From Magnolia sinica (Eukaryota > Streptophyta > Magnoliopsida > Magnoliales > Magnoliaceae), in contig NC_080574.1 in assembly GCF_029962835.1 (NCBI RefSeq), forward strand, positions 23,658,001-23,722,000: 64,000 nt of DNA, in the 5' to 3' direction. Positions 34,892 to 50,900 of the stretch are shown piece by piece. The translations under genes and the position numbers were made by a program. The notes below the pieces were generated by a model that had not been told where the DNA came from, did not search any database, and saw nothing but the letters and a program-made list of their open reading frames with translations. The first letter of the stretch is position 1. Every line of letters begins with the position of its first letter.

Positions 34892-36567
34892 ATAACCCCT
34901 TGAACCAGTAGATGATCATGGCTTAATAGGTAAACTTTACTGATCTTCTCTTGACCTTGTGAGCCTAATTGAAAAGTAATAAGGCTAAACGATGTCTTAA
35001 GCTAGTCTAAAATTGTGCATCCAAAATAGTAGTTTTTGAGTGCTCTTCAATCCCATCGATAAAATTCAATCCAATTGAAGGTTCACTCGATCAGATTGAA
35101 GAATGAGTCTAGCAACCATCAAAGAAATTGCTTGATTTTATCAATGAATGACCGGCCTCTTGTGACATTTTCACGTGTATAGGTTTTTGAGTGCTCTTTG
35201 ATTCAAGTATAAGTTGCGTTTGGTGACATTTTCACTCCTAACATTCTAAAAACACCGTTTCTCTTCAAAAATAAAATTTAAAAAATTAGAAAAATCGAAT
35301 GACCAGCCTCTTGTGAAGCTAAGTTATCTTCTTACATTTGAAGAAGAGGGTCAGCTTGCTCGAGAGAGAGGAACCATCGGGTCCATCCCATGGAAAGTCA
35401 CTCTGGGGCCATTCCGTACCAATGTTCTGTAATCCGGATCATTTATCCCACGTGCCCCATCATGGATGAGGGACGTTCTATAAATCTCGTGGATTTGAAG
35501 ATCCTAGACTTGATGAAGGGCCTTCAAATAGAAAGTTACGAATACTTACAGCAACCGTCTAAAATAAGCTAAGGTTAGATGTCTGGGAAAGAGTTATGAG
35601 GCATCACCAATCTAGCAATCTAGAATGGCGCCATCAAGACAACCGTTTGGACAACCAAAACATGGGAATATCTTGTATGGAATGAGCTAATCAGACCGAC
35701 GATACCATGGGAGCACGATGGGGTTGAGGAGTTATCATACCATGGTCCACTTGCCCAAGTCCTGTATTATTATATCTACATGCATGAGAGATAGTATCTG
35801 TCGGCGAAGGTTTTTTTTAGGAAGATAAGATGAGTTTTGGATGATTATACCCTGGAAACAGCGACGTGGGTCCGACCCTGACTGTAACGCCTATTTAGAC
35901 GTATGCATTGCATATCCACACTGTCCATCTGTTTTTCCCAGTTTATTACAGGACAAGGTCCCAGGAATAAAATAGATAGAAATTTTAAGTGGACCACACT
36001 ACAGGAAACAGTGATCATTGAATATACCCCGTTAAAAACTTCCTAGGATTCATTGTAATGATTCTTGACCATTCAACCTATTGATAAAGTCACGCAGACT
36101 GTGATGAAAGTAAAAGACCGGATATCAGCTTGCTCCAAAACGTTGGTGGCCCTCAAAAGGTTTTTAACGGTTAATAACAATTCTTGTGGTGTGGTCCAAA
36201 TGAAAATTTTACCGGTTCCTATTTTATAACGTGCGTTAAAATAAGATTGACGGCATAGATGAATAATTCATACCTCGAGGTGGGCGTTACTGTCAGTGTC
36301 CCACTGGGTTCCGAGGTCGCAGCCAAGTTGCGCGGACAAAAGGGGCAGCAGCTGTCAGCTGGGGCTACACTACTGAGGAAAACTTCTATACTCTGGCAGA
36401 GTATGATGGATGATATGGAGGCATTGAAAAACTATACACATGACATAAAATTAATTTAAAATGAACCGTCCGCATTATGGAACCCAGTTTAGATATATAC
36501 TGAACTAAAAAATACACTCATTTTTATTATATAACTGATCGGATTAGTGGACATTTATTGGACGGGT

Positions 36568-38672
<2,105 letters not shown>

Positions 38673-38702
<30 letters not shown>
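38673..38702. repeat. (TA)n microsatellite
   Basis: TA repeats at the right edge of the split MITE. Confidence 0.9.
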
Positions 38703-38703
<1 letters not shown>

Positions 38704-38819
38704 CAAACAAGTGTCTACGACGTTAGATTGTTCAATCAATCAGATTTAGGAACTGCGACACAAATTTATACGGTTTAACTTGTAGTATATGCCACCTGTA
38801 CAATTTTTTAGTGTCTGCG

Positions 38820-38914
38820 TATCAAGCATGATACGCTGCCAGAGTATCAAATAACTCTCCCTCCACTTTATATTACGGAACCATTTCTCTTCTCCCAGCT
38901 AGGGAGAGAGAGAG
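38820..38914 (+). promoter_or_regulatory. Putative core promoter and leader of copy 3
   Basis: Nearly identical to the copy 2 promoter, with TTTATATTA at about 38867-38875 and a GA-rich leader before ATG 38915. Confidence 0.5.
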
Positions 38915-41900
38915 ATGGGTTCGTACTCCGGAGACAACGATATCATAATAATCGGTGCCGGCATCTGTGGCCTCGCTACCGCCCTTGCGCTCCACAGGTA
39001 TTCCCATTTTCTCTCGAAATGAAAGTCTTCTAAGCCTCGTGGACACTCTAATCACTTTCCATCCGGTTCATCTCATAGATTCTTGGGCCAGACGTGGATT
39101 TCCTTTCGTAGGGGAATCTAGGTGGGGGCTATCGTGATGTTTGTGAGAAATCCAGCCCGTCCATCTGATTTTTAGCTTATTTTAGGACATGTGACAATAA
39201 ATGAACTGGATCCAAGACCCAAATGGGCCAAACGAGAGGCAACAGAGGGCTACCGTAGACAAATTTGCATTGCCACAAAAGTTTTTTTTATCAGGCCAAG
39301 ATTTTTGGTTTTCAGTTCATCCAAGTGGAAATGACTTTATAAACGGTTTGGATGGCATATAAACATCAAGGTGGATCCCAGGAAGGTTTCAATGGTAGGC
39401 ATTTCTTTCACCAGTTTTCCTTCTTGTGTGGCCCATTGAGTCTTGGATCCAGCTTAGTTTCGGTCACCTGTCTTAAAATGGTATCGCAAAACGGATGGAC
39501 GGGGTAGATTTATCACAAACATCACGGTGGGCCCCACTCAGATTCCCGGCGCAGGAACTTCATGCGAAAGCCTTTCGCAGGAAATCCGCGTCCGTAATAT
39601 CGCATGTACTCATCAGTGAGCCACACCATATGTGATGGGGCGAGAAATTCAGGATGATATATGCATCAGGGGTCACGCAAACAATTTAAAGTTGGTCGCT
39701 GCTTTCATCCTATGGCATGCTGATGGTGAGTCCAATAGAATGAACGACCCGGATCTCAGACCCACGTGCCATATTGTCAAGTGTGGGGAGAATGTGATTC
39801 TACCTTCCTTTCTTAGCTATCGTGCTGTGTTCGATTTTTATTTTATTTTTTTGGATTTGTATGCAGGAAGGGTATTGGCAGTGTAGTTCTAGAAAGGGCC
39901 GACTCTCTACGGGCGTCGGGAGCTGCAATCGACATTCACACCAATGGTTGGCGCGCACTTGATCAGCTGGGCGTAGGTCCCACTCTTCGAGAGAAAGCTA
40001 ATCGTATATATGTGTAGGTCTCCTTGCTTTCGCATGTGTAATCGTTAGGTTCAAAGTTGTGCGTGTTTTGTGGTGTCAACAGGCATTGCACGAATCAAGC
40101 CTGCCATGTGAGGCGGGGACGGATGTGTTGAGATTGATCACCATCTTATACTCCGAACCCACGGATCTATCAGACTCCTCACAAATTTTACTGAATCTAT
40201 GACCGATAAAAATAAAAATAATTTCTAATAAATTTTAAAATAAATTGATTGATGATTTAAAAATAAAATAAAAAAATACAATCCTTTAAATAATGAGCTC
40301 AAACTTAGGATGTAATTTTAGACTCAAAACTCTCCAACAATATGACTAACTATGGATGGTAAACTAACAATTTATACACATCACATTTCTAATGGAATTC
40401 TTGGTTTTTGTTGGTAATTTGTGCCCTCCGGAACCACACAGATCTAGATCTAAGATAGCAATTCAATAGTAACAAGCAATCACAGAAGAACACAGAGTTT
40501 TAATGTGGAAAACCCTTGCGGGAAAAAACCACGGCACAAAGTGACAGAAATCCACTATGAAAAGAAACTTACAAGAGAGAGGACTTACCCGATTTGAACA
40601 ACCTCGAATCTCACCCTTGCTACACCCTTTGATTTCCCTAGAACCCCTTTAAAAAGCTTTAGAATTATTTCTCATTATATCTAGAAAAGCCCTAGGGATC
40701 CCTATTTATAATTTAGGCAACTTCTTTTCTTACCTTGCGAAAGACTGACTCAAATTTCCGCAATCCACATTAGATTTGGAAACAAATCTGCGTAACTACG
40801 ACTAGTCGAGCCGAGGCTACGACTAGTCGTAGGACCCCTACGATCAGTTGAGACATCCCCACGACCGGTCAAGCAGCCCAGACACCAAAAATCTCAAGTC
40901 GCTGGACTTTGAGTCGAGTGGTGTTCGACTAGTTGAGCGGCTCCCACGATCGGTCGAGCAACACCCAAAATCAGATTTAAGACTTTTTCAACAATCTCCA
41001 CCAAGTCTTCAATCTTCAACCGTGTAGCTCATTGACATCTTCTCTTATCTCTTCATCGTATCATAGCTTCAATCAATACTTCTCGTGCACACTCCGTCCT
41101 TCTTTTACGCCATCACCAAGCCAAGAGAAGTTGCACAGAACTTGAACTTCTCTGTAGGAAAGACCTTGGTGAGCATGTCTGCTGGATTCACGCTAGTGTG
41201 AATCTTTTCCAATGTGATGCCTCCTTCTTCGAGCACCTGTCAGATAAAGTGGTGACGAACATCAATGTGTTTAGTACGAGAGTGATAAACAGAATTTTTA
41301 ACCAAAATGATAGCGCTCTCGCTATCACGGTTAACCGGCACGGCCTCCTACTGACCTCCCAACTGATTTATCATGCCTCTGAGCCAAACACCTTCTTTAA
41401 ACACTTCCGTCACTGCCATATATTCTGCTTCAGTCGTGGAAAGAGCCACATGGACTGAAGCTTCGACATCTAACTGATTGCTCCACCTGCTAGTACAAAC
41501 GAGTATCCTGAAGTAAACTTTCTGAAATCTATACTGCCTGCATAGTCAAAATCCACATACCCTACCAACTTTGTCTCTGTTTTCTCAAAAGTTAAGACGT
41601 AGTCTTTCGTACCTCGAATGTATCGAAGTAGTCATTTCACCGCCTCCCAATGTTGTTTGCCGAGGTTTGACATGTATCTGCTCACAACACCAACTGCCTG
41701 TGAAATATCCGGTCTCGTACAGACCATGACATATATTAAACTGTCAACCACATTCGAATAGGGCACATGAGACATACTCTGCTTTTTCTCATTGGATTTA
41801 AGACATTGTTCTAAGGAAAGCTTAAAGTGAGCCACATAGGGAATGCTTACCGACTTTGCCTGATCCATCTCATACTTGATCAATACCTTTTCAGGTTATT

Positions 41901-44900
41901 CTACCTGTGATAACCAAAGCCTGCTCCTCCTCCTGTCTTTATGAACATCTATGCCGATAACCCTCTTTATAGCCCCTAGATCTTTCATCTCGAATGTCCC
42001 TGATAACTGAGTCTTCAGTACGTTGATTTTAAACATATCATAACAAGCGATCAACATATCATCAACATACAGTACTAGGATAATGAATTTTTCATCACTC
42101 AGTGTCTTGTAATAGACACAGTAATCGTATTCACTCCGAGTAAATTTTTGACTCACCATGAAAGAATCAATTTTTTTATACCACTGCCTAAGCAACTATT
42201 TCAAGCCGTACAACGACCTCATTAACCTGCAAACCTTTTTTTCTGGTCCTTTAACTTCGTAGCCCTCTGGTTGCTTCATGTAGATCTGCTCTTCTAATTC
42301 CTCATACAGGAATGCAGTCTTTACATCCATCTGTTCTAGTTCGAGATTGTATTGGGCAACCAGCGCCAACACGAATCTGATAGATACTTGCTTAACCAAC
42401 GACGTGAATATCTCTGTGAAGTCAATTCCTTCTCTCTGAGTATAACCTTTTGCTACCAACGTTGCTTTGTATCTATTCTGTTTCCTTTTGAATAACCACT
42501 TGCATCCGATTGCCTTTCGGCTCAAAGGAAGCTCCACCAGCTCCCATGTATGATTTTTATGCAACGAGTCCATCTCATCATCCATCGCCGCCTTCCACTT
42601 TTCTGCATCAGGCTCATCAAGAGCCTCCTGAATAGTAGACGGGTTCCCCTCATCTGTAATGAGGGCATATGCAATACTAGAGTCGTCCCTATATCTTGCC
42701 GGTAACCTGCGATCACGTGGTAGGTTCCTTCTCATAGGTGGCTGCTCTACCTGACCCTGTACCTCTGTCTTCGTATCTGTCCCTGCTTGTGTATCATCTG
42801 TATCAATCTGGATGTCTACGATCACCTTTTCCGGTTCCTCTTGCTCATTTTGATCATTCTTGCGAAATAGGGAACTTTCATCGAATCTGACGTCACGGCT
42901 AGTGATGACCTTGCGTGTGACCTTGTCGAATAACTTGTAACCTTTCACACCATACTTTTTGGCCCTATGGTCTAGCTTATCTGTCTCAGCTGACAGTACA
43001 TGAGAGTAAGCCTCACAACCAAATATGTGTAGATCTGAGTAGTCGATTTTCTGACCACTCCATACTTCCTCTGAAATTTTACATTTAATTGTCATTGAAG
43101 GAGACCGGTTCACCAAATAACAAGCCGTGTTAACGGCCTCAGTTCATAGGTCCTTGCCCAACGCAGCATTACTTAACATGCATCTGGCACTCTCCAGGAG
43201 AGTCCGATTCATTCGCTCAGTCACACCATTTTACTCGGGCGTGTGGTGCACTGTGTTGTACCTGATGATCCCTTCATGCTTGCAATAACCATTACACTCA
43301 ATGGAAGTAAATTCTCCACCATTGTTAGTCCTTAAAACCTTTATTTTTCGCCCTGACTGTTTTTCCATCATTGCCTTCAATTGCTTGAATATGGTGAAAA
43401 CTTCAGATTTACGTTTCATGAAGTAAACCCAAACTTTCCTGGAGTAGTCGTCAATGAATGAAACAAATCATGACGACCCTCCAATGGAAACTTCTGGCGA
43501 TGGCCCCCATACTTCAAAGCGCACATAATCAAGTACTCCCTCACAAACATGTTTTCCAGATTTAAAAGACAATCTAGATTGTTTACCATATATACAATGC
43601 TCACATATATCTAAATCAGAATTTTTTAAAACTGGAATCAAACACCGATCAGAAAGTACCTTCATGCCCCACTCGCTCATGTGGCCCAGACGAGCATGCC
43701 ACATACGTAGAGACGTGGAGTCTGTAATAGTTGTTGCCGCTCCACCTGCCGAAGTGCTCCCAATCAATCTGTAAAGGTTTCCATGCCTCTGCGCTCTCAT
43801 AACCACGAGTGTCCCTTTTAAAACTTTAAGGACACCATCAATACTAGTGAACTTGCACCCTATCGCCTCGAGTGCATCGAGAGAAATCAGACTTTTCTTC
43901 ATATCAGGAACGTGCCTGACGTCAGTCAAGGTACGCTCCATCCCATCAAACATCTTGATATTCACTGTGCCAATAGCCACAACATTACAGGCATTGTCAT
44001 TGCCCATAAAAACTTGTCCACACTACAAGAAAAACGGGCAAAGGCTACGGCCAAAAACCGTAGCTAAAGACATTTTGCTACGGATATAGTCCGTAGCATG
44101 ACCGTCGCCCTTGGTAGGGTAGCTAAAGGTCAAAAACCTATGGCTACGGATTATATCCGTAGCAATATATATCAATAGCTACGGATATAATCCGTAGCTA
44201 TAATTTCTGTAGCGATACGCGCATTAAGCTACGAATAATATCTGTAGCTAAAAGTAGAATGCAATCCGTAGCAAAATGCCGAGGTTGACCCAATAGCTAC
44301 GGATTTTAGAACAAGAGCTACGGTGATTATCTGTAGCTAATATTAAAAATATAAAAAAAATTATAACAACGGTGTCTATTACCATTGCAAGAACCTGCTG
44401 TAATTGATCAGCTCATCTAAAGCTAATACAATTAATGCTGCTAGGAATAGTACATAAAATGCAATCAGTAAAGAACAATCAAATCATACAATGCATCCTC
44501 CATTCATATTATAAATAACAATCAAATCATATAATGCATCCTACATTCATATTACAAATAGCAATCAAATCATTACAGCGTCTGCATAGAGCAAATTGCA
44601 ACCCTCAACCTCCTTGTTTTCTCCTTGTTTACATACAAGGCATTTATGAACAGGGCAAGTAAATGGTTCTCCAGCAACTATCTCTTTTTTATGCTCTTCC
44701 GCTTCAGCATCATTTCTTGGATGAAGTAATTTTGTAACACATTCTGGATGATAGAAATGGCCACACGTTGCAGAAACACGGGAAAACCTGAAAGCCAAAA
44801 TGCCACAATGAATGAGCATCTTAGTCAGGAAGTTTTAAGCATTAAGGACATAGAAGTTTGAGCTACCGACCTAAAAATGTCTAAACTACACCCATTATAA

Positions 44901-47900
44901 AGCTAGAATGAAAGAAAATTGAATGTACACAACTACACATACCATCACTAAAGAGAATGTACCTAATGCCAGCCTTACCAAAAGAAGCAGCTGCTAAGGC
45001 ATGCATTGGAGCAGGATTCCAGATCATATTCACAATATGTTATTGTGACTTCGACACATGAGACAGATAGTGGCAGGCTCGGTTATGCATGCACCACTGA
45101 TAAAAAATCATGCCAGCCCATTCATTGGGTGGGCCAAATGTGCACGTACTGTGAATTGTCCATCAATGCTTAATTGTCCATTTTTTTTCAAATACATGTG
45201 ACCCATCTGCTGAGCAAACTGACCTCCTCTAGGCCGTGGCATGTACAAGGTAGGTGCACCAGATGAATGGCCCTGTTCTCACACAAACAGTGTTCCATTG
45301 GCATATCTTGAGTACCAAAAATATTTTGAGACAGCATTACTTGTTAGACTTTTAATTGTAATACGACTGTGTTCTTATGACTGGTTTCTTGACTCTTATC
45401 AATTCTGTTTGATTTATCTTCATGAATAATCTTGAGAACTAGCTAGAGTGGTTAATGTATCTCTTTTTTTATATTCCTTGTTATACAAACAACTTGCAAG
45501 AAAGCCTTAAAAAGAATGGGATTGCTAGAATTGATCCTTATATCATCAGCAGTCACTTGACCATGATTCTGATTTCAGTTCAGTCAACGGCATCTACTAT
45601 AAATGATGAGACAAAATGTTGTTATCCCTTTGTTTTACCAGTGAAATTAATAATCTAATCCTTCACAAAAAATTGTAATCATTCAAACAAGAAAAGATCA
45701 AATTAATATTTTTTAAGACTTGAAATTTCTGCTAGAATATAACAAACCTCAGCGTTGCTGGATTTATCAGAAGAGCCCAACTTGCCACAAAAAAAAAAAA
45801 CAAAAAACACTGATGCCGTTTGTATTGGCAATTTGCGCACAATAAGTTTTGAATTGCCTGTGCCAAACAAACAATGTGAAGGTGAATGCCCCAAATTTTT
45901 GGAAGCAAGATGAACAAAAACATGACATATAGTAAAAAACGAAAGATGGTTTCATAAGCATGCATACTTTCACTTGAGCCTTAGACATGCCAAGAGATTT
46001 ACAGGCTGAGTCAGCACCAGCATCTTTAGTTGCATGGAAGGACCTCAAACACCTCCCTTCACAACTGTATAAAAAAAATTGAGTGAAATGCATGTGTCAT
46101 TCAGTCATGGAGAGACGAAAAAAAGGAAAGAAAGAAAGGAGCATCAAGCGATGTTTAATGCTGACTTGACTGAATATCAAGCCTTGAGCACGAATATGGC
46201 CTGATACCAATAGACAAAAAAAACAAGATATCATGTCGCATCAACAAATTAGTTATAGATAAATAATGAGGGTAAACTGTCAACATTCTTCAAAACAAAA
46301 TTCTTGATTCATCAAGGCATAAAGGTTGTGCACTAATTATGATTTAAAAGAACATTTTAGTATTTTTCGATTAACATTTGATTCACTAATCACCATAGAC
46401 AGTAAAATACCTGCTGAATAAATAATGTACATAATGAAGTTCTGGTGTCAGAAAGATGATATGGACATCAAATAGATAATTTATAATTACAGATTAATTG
46501 CCAAAATATCTTTGGGAAGATATCCATGATAAACAATAGAAACTACTGTGAACAGAAAAATGGTATTAAAAAACATCTTTACAGATACAACAATATCCTT
46601 CTATTGCATGGGGAAATTTTCATTGGCTACATGCATGGACAATTCTTGAGATAAGGATGTCCATATCTACCTGGACGTTAACATCCATGAGGTGTCTGGG
46701 TGTGTGAACAGGGGTGTCCAGGGATGTTGTTGATTTGCATTTGGATGACACCTCATGGATATCCTTTTTGCTAAAGAATGTGCTATTGTGCCAGAGGAAC
46801 ATATATTCAAAGAGGCAATCCTAAGGCACTTGTGCCAACATGGCAGACACATGAGATTCACACCCTGTTGTGAGCAGGTCCTGAAATGTCAACATATGCT
46901 CTCTCCTGGAATCAAGGCCATGTAACATTGGGTTGAATCTGATGAAGTACAGTTTGCAGTAGTGAAGTGGAGAGCACTCACTTAAGACGGTTGTCCTAGA
47001 TACCAAAAAATCAGATGAACAATACCAAACTGTTCCAGAAAAAAATTAGATGAACAACACACTTACCGAAACTGCTCTAATCAGATGAACCATTGATAGC
47101 TAATTGTTTGGAGCCCCGCCATTCAATTCACTATCAGCCGCACAGCAACCTATGCAACAACCTCAACAATTTGATATGTCACCCTGATTTTAGTTCTAAA
47201 TGAGTGAAGCCTCAAATCCCAAGTCACTTCTAAATGTAACCCTGATTTTGGTTTTGGTTCTCTTTTTCTTAGAAGTACTTCCGTTGATATGATATGGTCC
47301 TATAAATATATCAAGCTGGGATGTGGTTTGAATAAATCCTGTTGTACTAGGTTCACCGATTGCTTTGAAGTTGGACTTGAAAGAAAGGTAATAGCAATTT
47401 GAGGGCTCCTGCCTCATTATGAATGCTAGTAAATGCTCACATGCGGAAATTATTCTGGTTAAGCATGGAACTAGGAAGATGCAAAGCATTAAACAAACTG
47501 AATGGCATGAATATCAGGCAATACTGCAAGCACATACTATACTCTCTCTTTTTTTTAGACTACCAAACAAACATGCATAAAACCTGAAAGTGATTGTGCA
47601 GAAAAAGAAAAAGAGAACTGGAAAAAAAAAAAAAATCACACCTTGTAGAAATGCCAGTTCTCTATAGGAGAAATTAGGGCTTCAACCCTTTCAACAGGAA
47701 GCACCAACAAGCATGCATCTATTTTATCCATATGTTCATCTATATGCACACTATACACATGACAATCTAGCATGGATAGGTAAGGAAGATCACTTGTAGA
47801 ATTGTTTTTTTTTTTTTGTTTTTTTTGTTCTGTAAGTTGTTGCTAGTTTAGTGTGTAGCCATACATGCCACTGTAACCTACCACAATTTAACCAGTCTCT

Positions 47901-50900
47901 AGCACGTGGGGGATTTGTACAAGTGCTATCCATCAAAGAACTCCTTCATAATGCAATTGAGTCTTCAATTTGAAATTCAAATTTAGATGAAGGGAAATGA
48001 AATAGTGTCAGGTTGGTGACATGGCATGTGCTTGGCACATGACATGGTGTGTGGGTTGAAAGCTGAAGTGTATAAAAGAAGAAATGCAGGTTTGTATTAG
48101 GAATTCCAGTCGCATCATATTTTGAAGAGCTGGAAGGAAGAACTAAAAAAATAATTCAGCCCTCTCCAAGAGCCAAGCCAAATCATATGAAGGTCTAAGA
48201 AGAAGAAAATAAACCTGATGTATTTTCCTGATCTTCTTCTTCTTCTTCTTCTTTTCTATTCTCTTCAATGTGTAAGATTTTTAACATCTTGTGAAGCTTT
48301 CATCTTCATGATGTTGATGATTGTTAGTTTTATTGTTTGAGATTGTGAAAAGATTTTATTGATTTGATAAAATATAGAAGAGACTGATAACTGAAATGAA
48401 ACAAATGACATTAAACTTGTAAGATATGCTTCCATGATAAGATCTCCTTCTTCATCACCATTTTCATCATCTACAACAATTACAAACTAGTAAAAGACAG
48501 GTTAACTATAGTTTGAGAGCTACTGGTCTCAAAATTCAATGAACCAGAAGAAATAACTTAGGCTAGCTTTGGATGTAGTACCCATCTAAATTTCTTACAT
48601 TAGTGGTCAAACAGAGCAAGCAAGCTGTTGTAGTACCCATCTACAATCAACAGCCCAACCTGTTCAAAATTAAAAAATTCTAAAAATAAAATAAAAAATC
48701 AATACCCATCTTTCCGAATTCTTTAAAAGGCAAACAAGTATAAGAACATATTTTGTTTCTGAACTGTAATTCTATCAATGTCTCATTAGTTAACCATATA
48801 TTTTGTTTTCTTGCATGGCTGCTGTTTTCTTTCTTCTCCAATAGAAGGGAATTGAAAAGCATGATTTTGATGTAGCGAGTACAATAAAGTTGCAACAAAT
48901 TCAAAACCTGATCAGTGCCTCTCCAGCTAAAAGAACCAGATCTAGGTTGTTAAGATAAATAATGAGCTTGGAAAGTGCTCTTATCAGTGTTGTTCATTGT
49001 CCTGAAATGTAACATTTAATTATGCAACTGAGTACACAAATGCACACCAGTGAAGAAATACAAGGCTCGTGGAAGGTACTCCAACTACCAAAAGAGCAAA
49101 AGCGAAGGAAAACAAATTAACCCCAAAGATATCCTACATAACAGTTACCTACATCCACCTAGCTATATCTACAAAAACAACATCCAATTTATTGCGAGTA
49201 CCCTTCTGGATAGCTTCATTTGCTACAATTGCCGGATCTTTTTCGTACCCTTTCGCAAATATAGGAAACTGAAAGGTAATTTTAGCAATAGTTGATCAGC
49301 TCAGAGAAATATTATCTAACAAAAATGAGACCAACTCTCTCTCCTATTTTACAGAAATAAGATGAAGAGTTAAAAAAAACTATTGCATGCCTGTGAACAA
49401 CACACCAACAACTGCAAGCAGACTGTAAAATCCATTTTGAATTCTATATAATTGAATAAAAAGGACTTTGGGGCCCGCTTAATCCTGTAAAGCATATTGC
49501 AGTTATTCAGAAACTGCTTAATGTTCCTTTCAGCTGAACATGCTTAATGTTCTTGTCTTCTTACCACACAACACATACATGCCCACCATTTCCTCAATAG
49601 TTGTCATCCTTTATGTTGTTGCACCCTATATAATGAGAGGATACAAATCATTTTCATACCTTGGAATTTTGTATTTCTCTAGTTGAAGCAGTGCTATTAA
49701 TATCCACTAACAAACATTTTGAGATAAGCAGTGTGATCCAATAGCCATTGCAACTGAGAGAACAGTTGGCAACAAATGTCATATTGGTTTTAAAGTCTAA
49801 GGCTGCATTTGGAGCACAAGCAGATTTGAGTTGCAAACATTTAGTGGAAATGGCCACCCATGCAAAAGTTGGGCCACTCCATGAACATCACCTTTGTCGA
49901 GAATCAGCTTGATCCACTCATCAGATGGGCCACCCCTGTATATTGATCCAGGCCCTGGGCTATCCATTTATATCGATTGTGTGGTCCATCTAATGAGTGA
50001 ATCTAGCTAATTGTGGAGCCCACCATTTGCATGGCTCAAAGGTCACACCAAATACTGATTACGAAAAATCAAATAAAAAACCACATATCAACAGTTTCAA
50101 ACCTAAGAAACTCATGACACAATCCAAGGCATGAAAATATCGTACTTACAGACAATATCCGTTCTCTATCATGCTCTCCCACTTCCTCTAGAAGCCTCAC
50201 TTTCAATTGTTGAGGCATGTCCTGCAGCATCAAGTTTCAATGTAGGTCATCCAACCATACAACCATGTGGGCCAACTCATGGGTAGAGAAAAAAATTATG
50301 GGACTCAAATGCGATCCACACAAAACATTCCTTGTTGAGACATTTCATCAAACAGTTAGCATGCATCGCATACAGGAGATTATATACAATAGATTTTTTA
50401 GTTTTTACAAGTAAGGCCATTGTTCAATGACCTAAATTCTGATATTATATATGATCCATGCACCAAAAAACTGAAAAAAGGGGCCCAACTTGTATAAAAT
50501 GAAAAGAAAAAAATTAATAATAACTGGTAATTTCCTAAAAAATTGGAGATTGGTAAGGAACATAATCAAAAGACTTAATCAAAACCCTCAATTCAAAAGG
50601 CCCAAATTAGATGCATCAAGTGAAAAGCACCTAATCAATTGTCCATATCAAAAAATCCCGAATCAAATGTACCTTGATGATTTGGGCTATGATTGGAAGC
50701 ACGGTGTACCGTGATGTAGCCGAAATTTTTAGGGTTGAGTTCTTCCATGATAAAAAAGGGGTATTCTTCTGCTTGTTCTTTCGACTTCAATAGCTTGTTC
50801 GTAAAAGCACTCGCCATGGCTGCATATGGAAGAAGAGAAGAAAAATCCTCACCTCTTGTAGTTCCTCTCCTGTTATTTTCCCTCTGCATTGCTATACACC

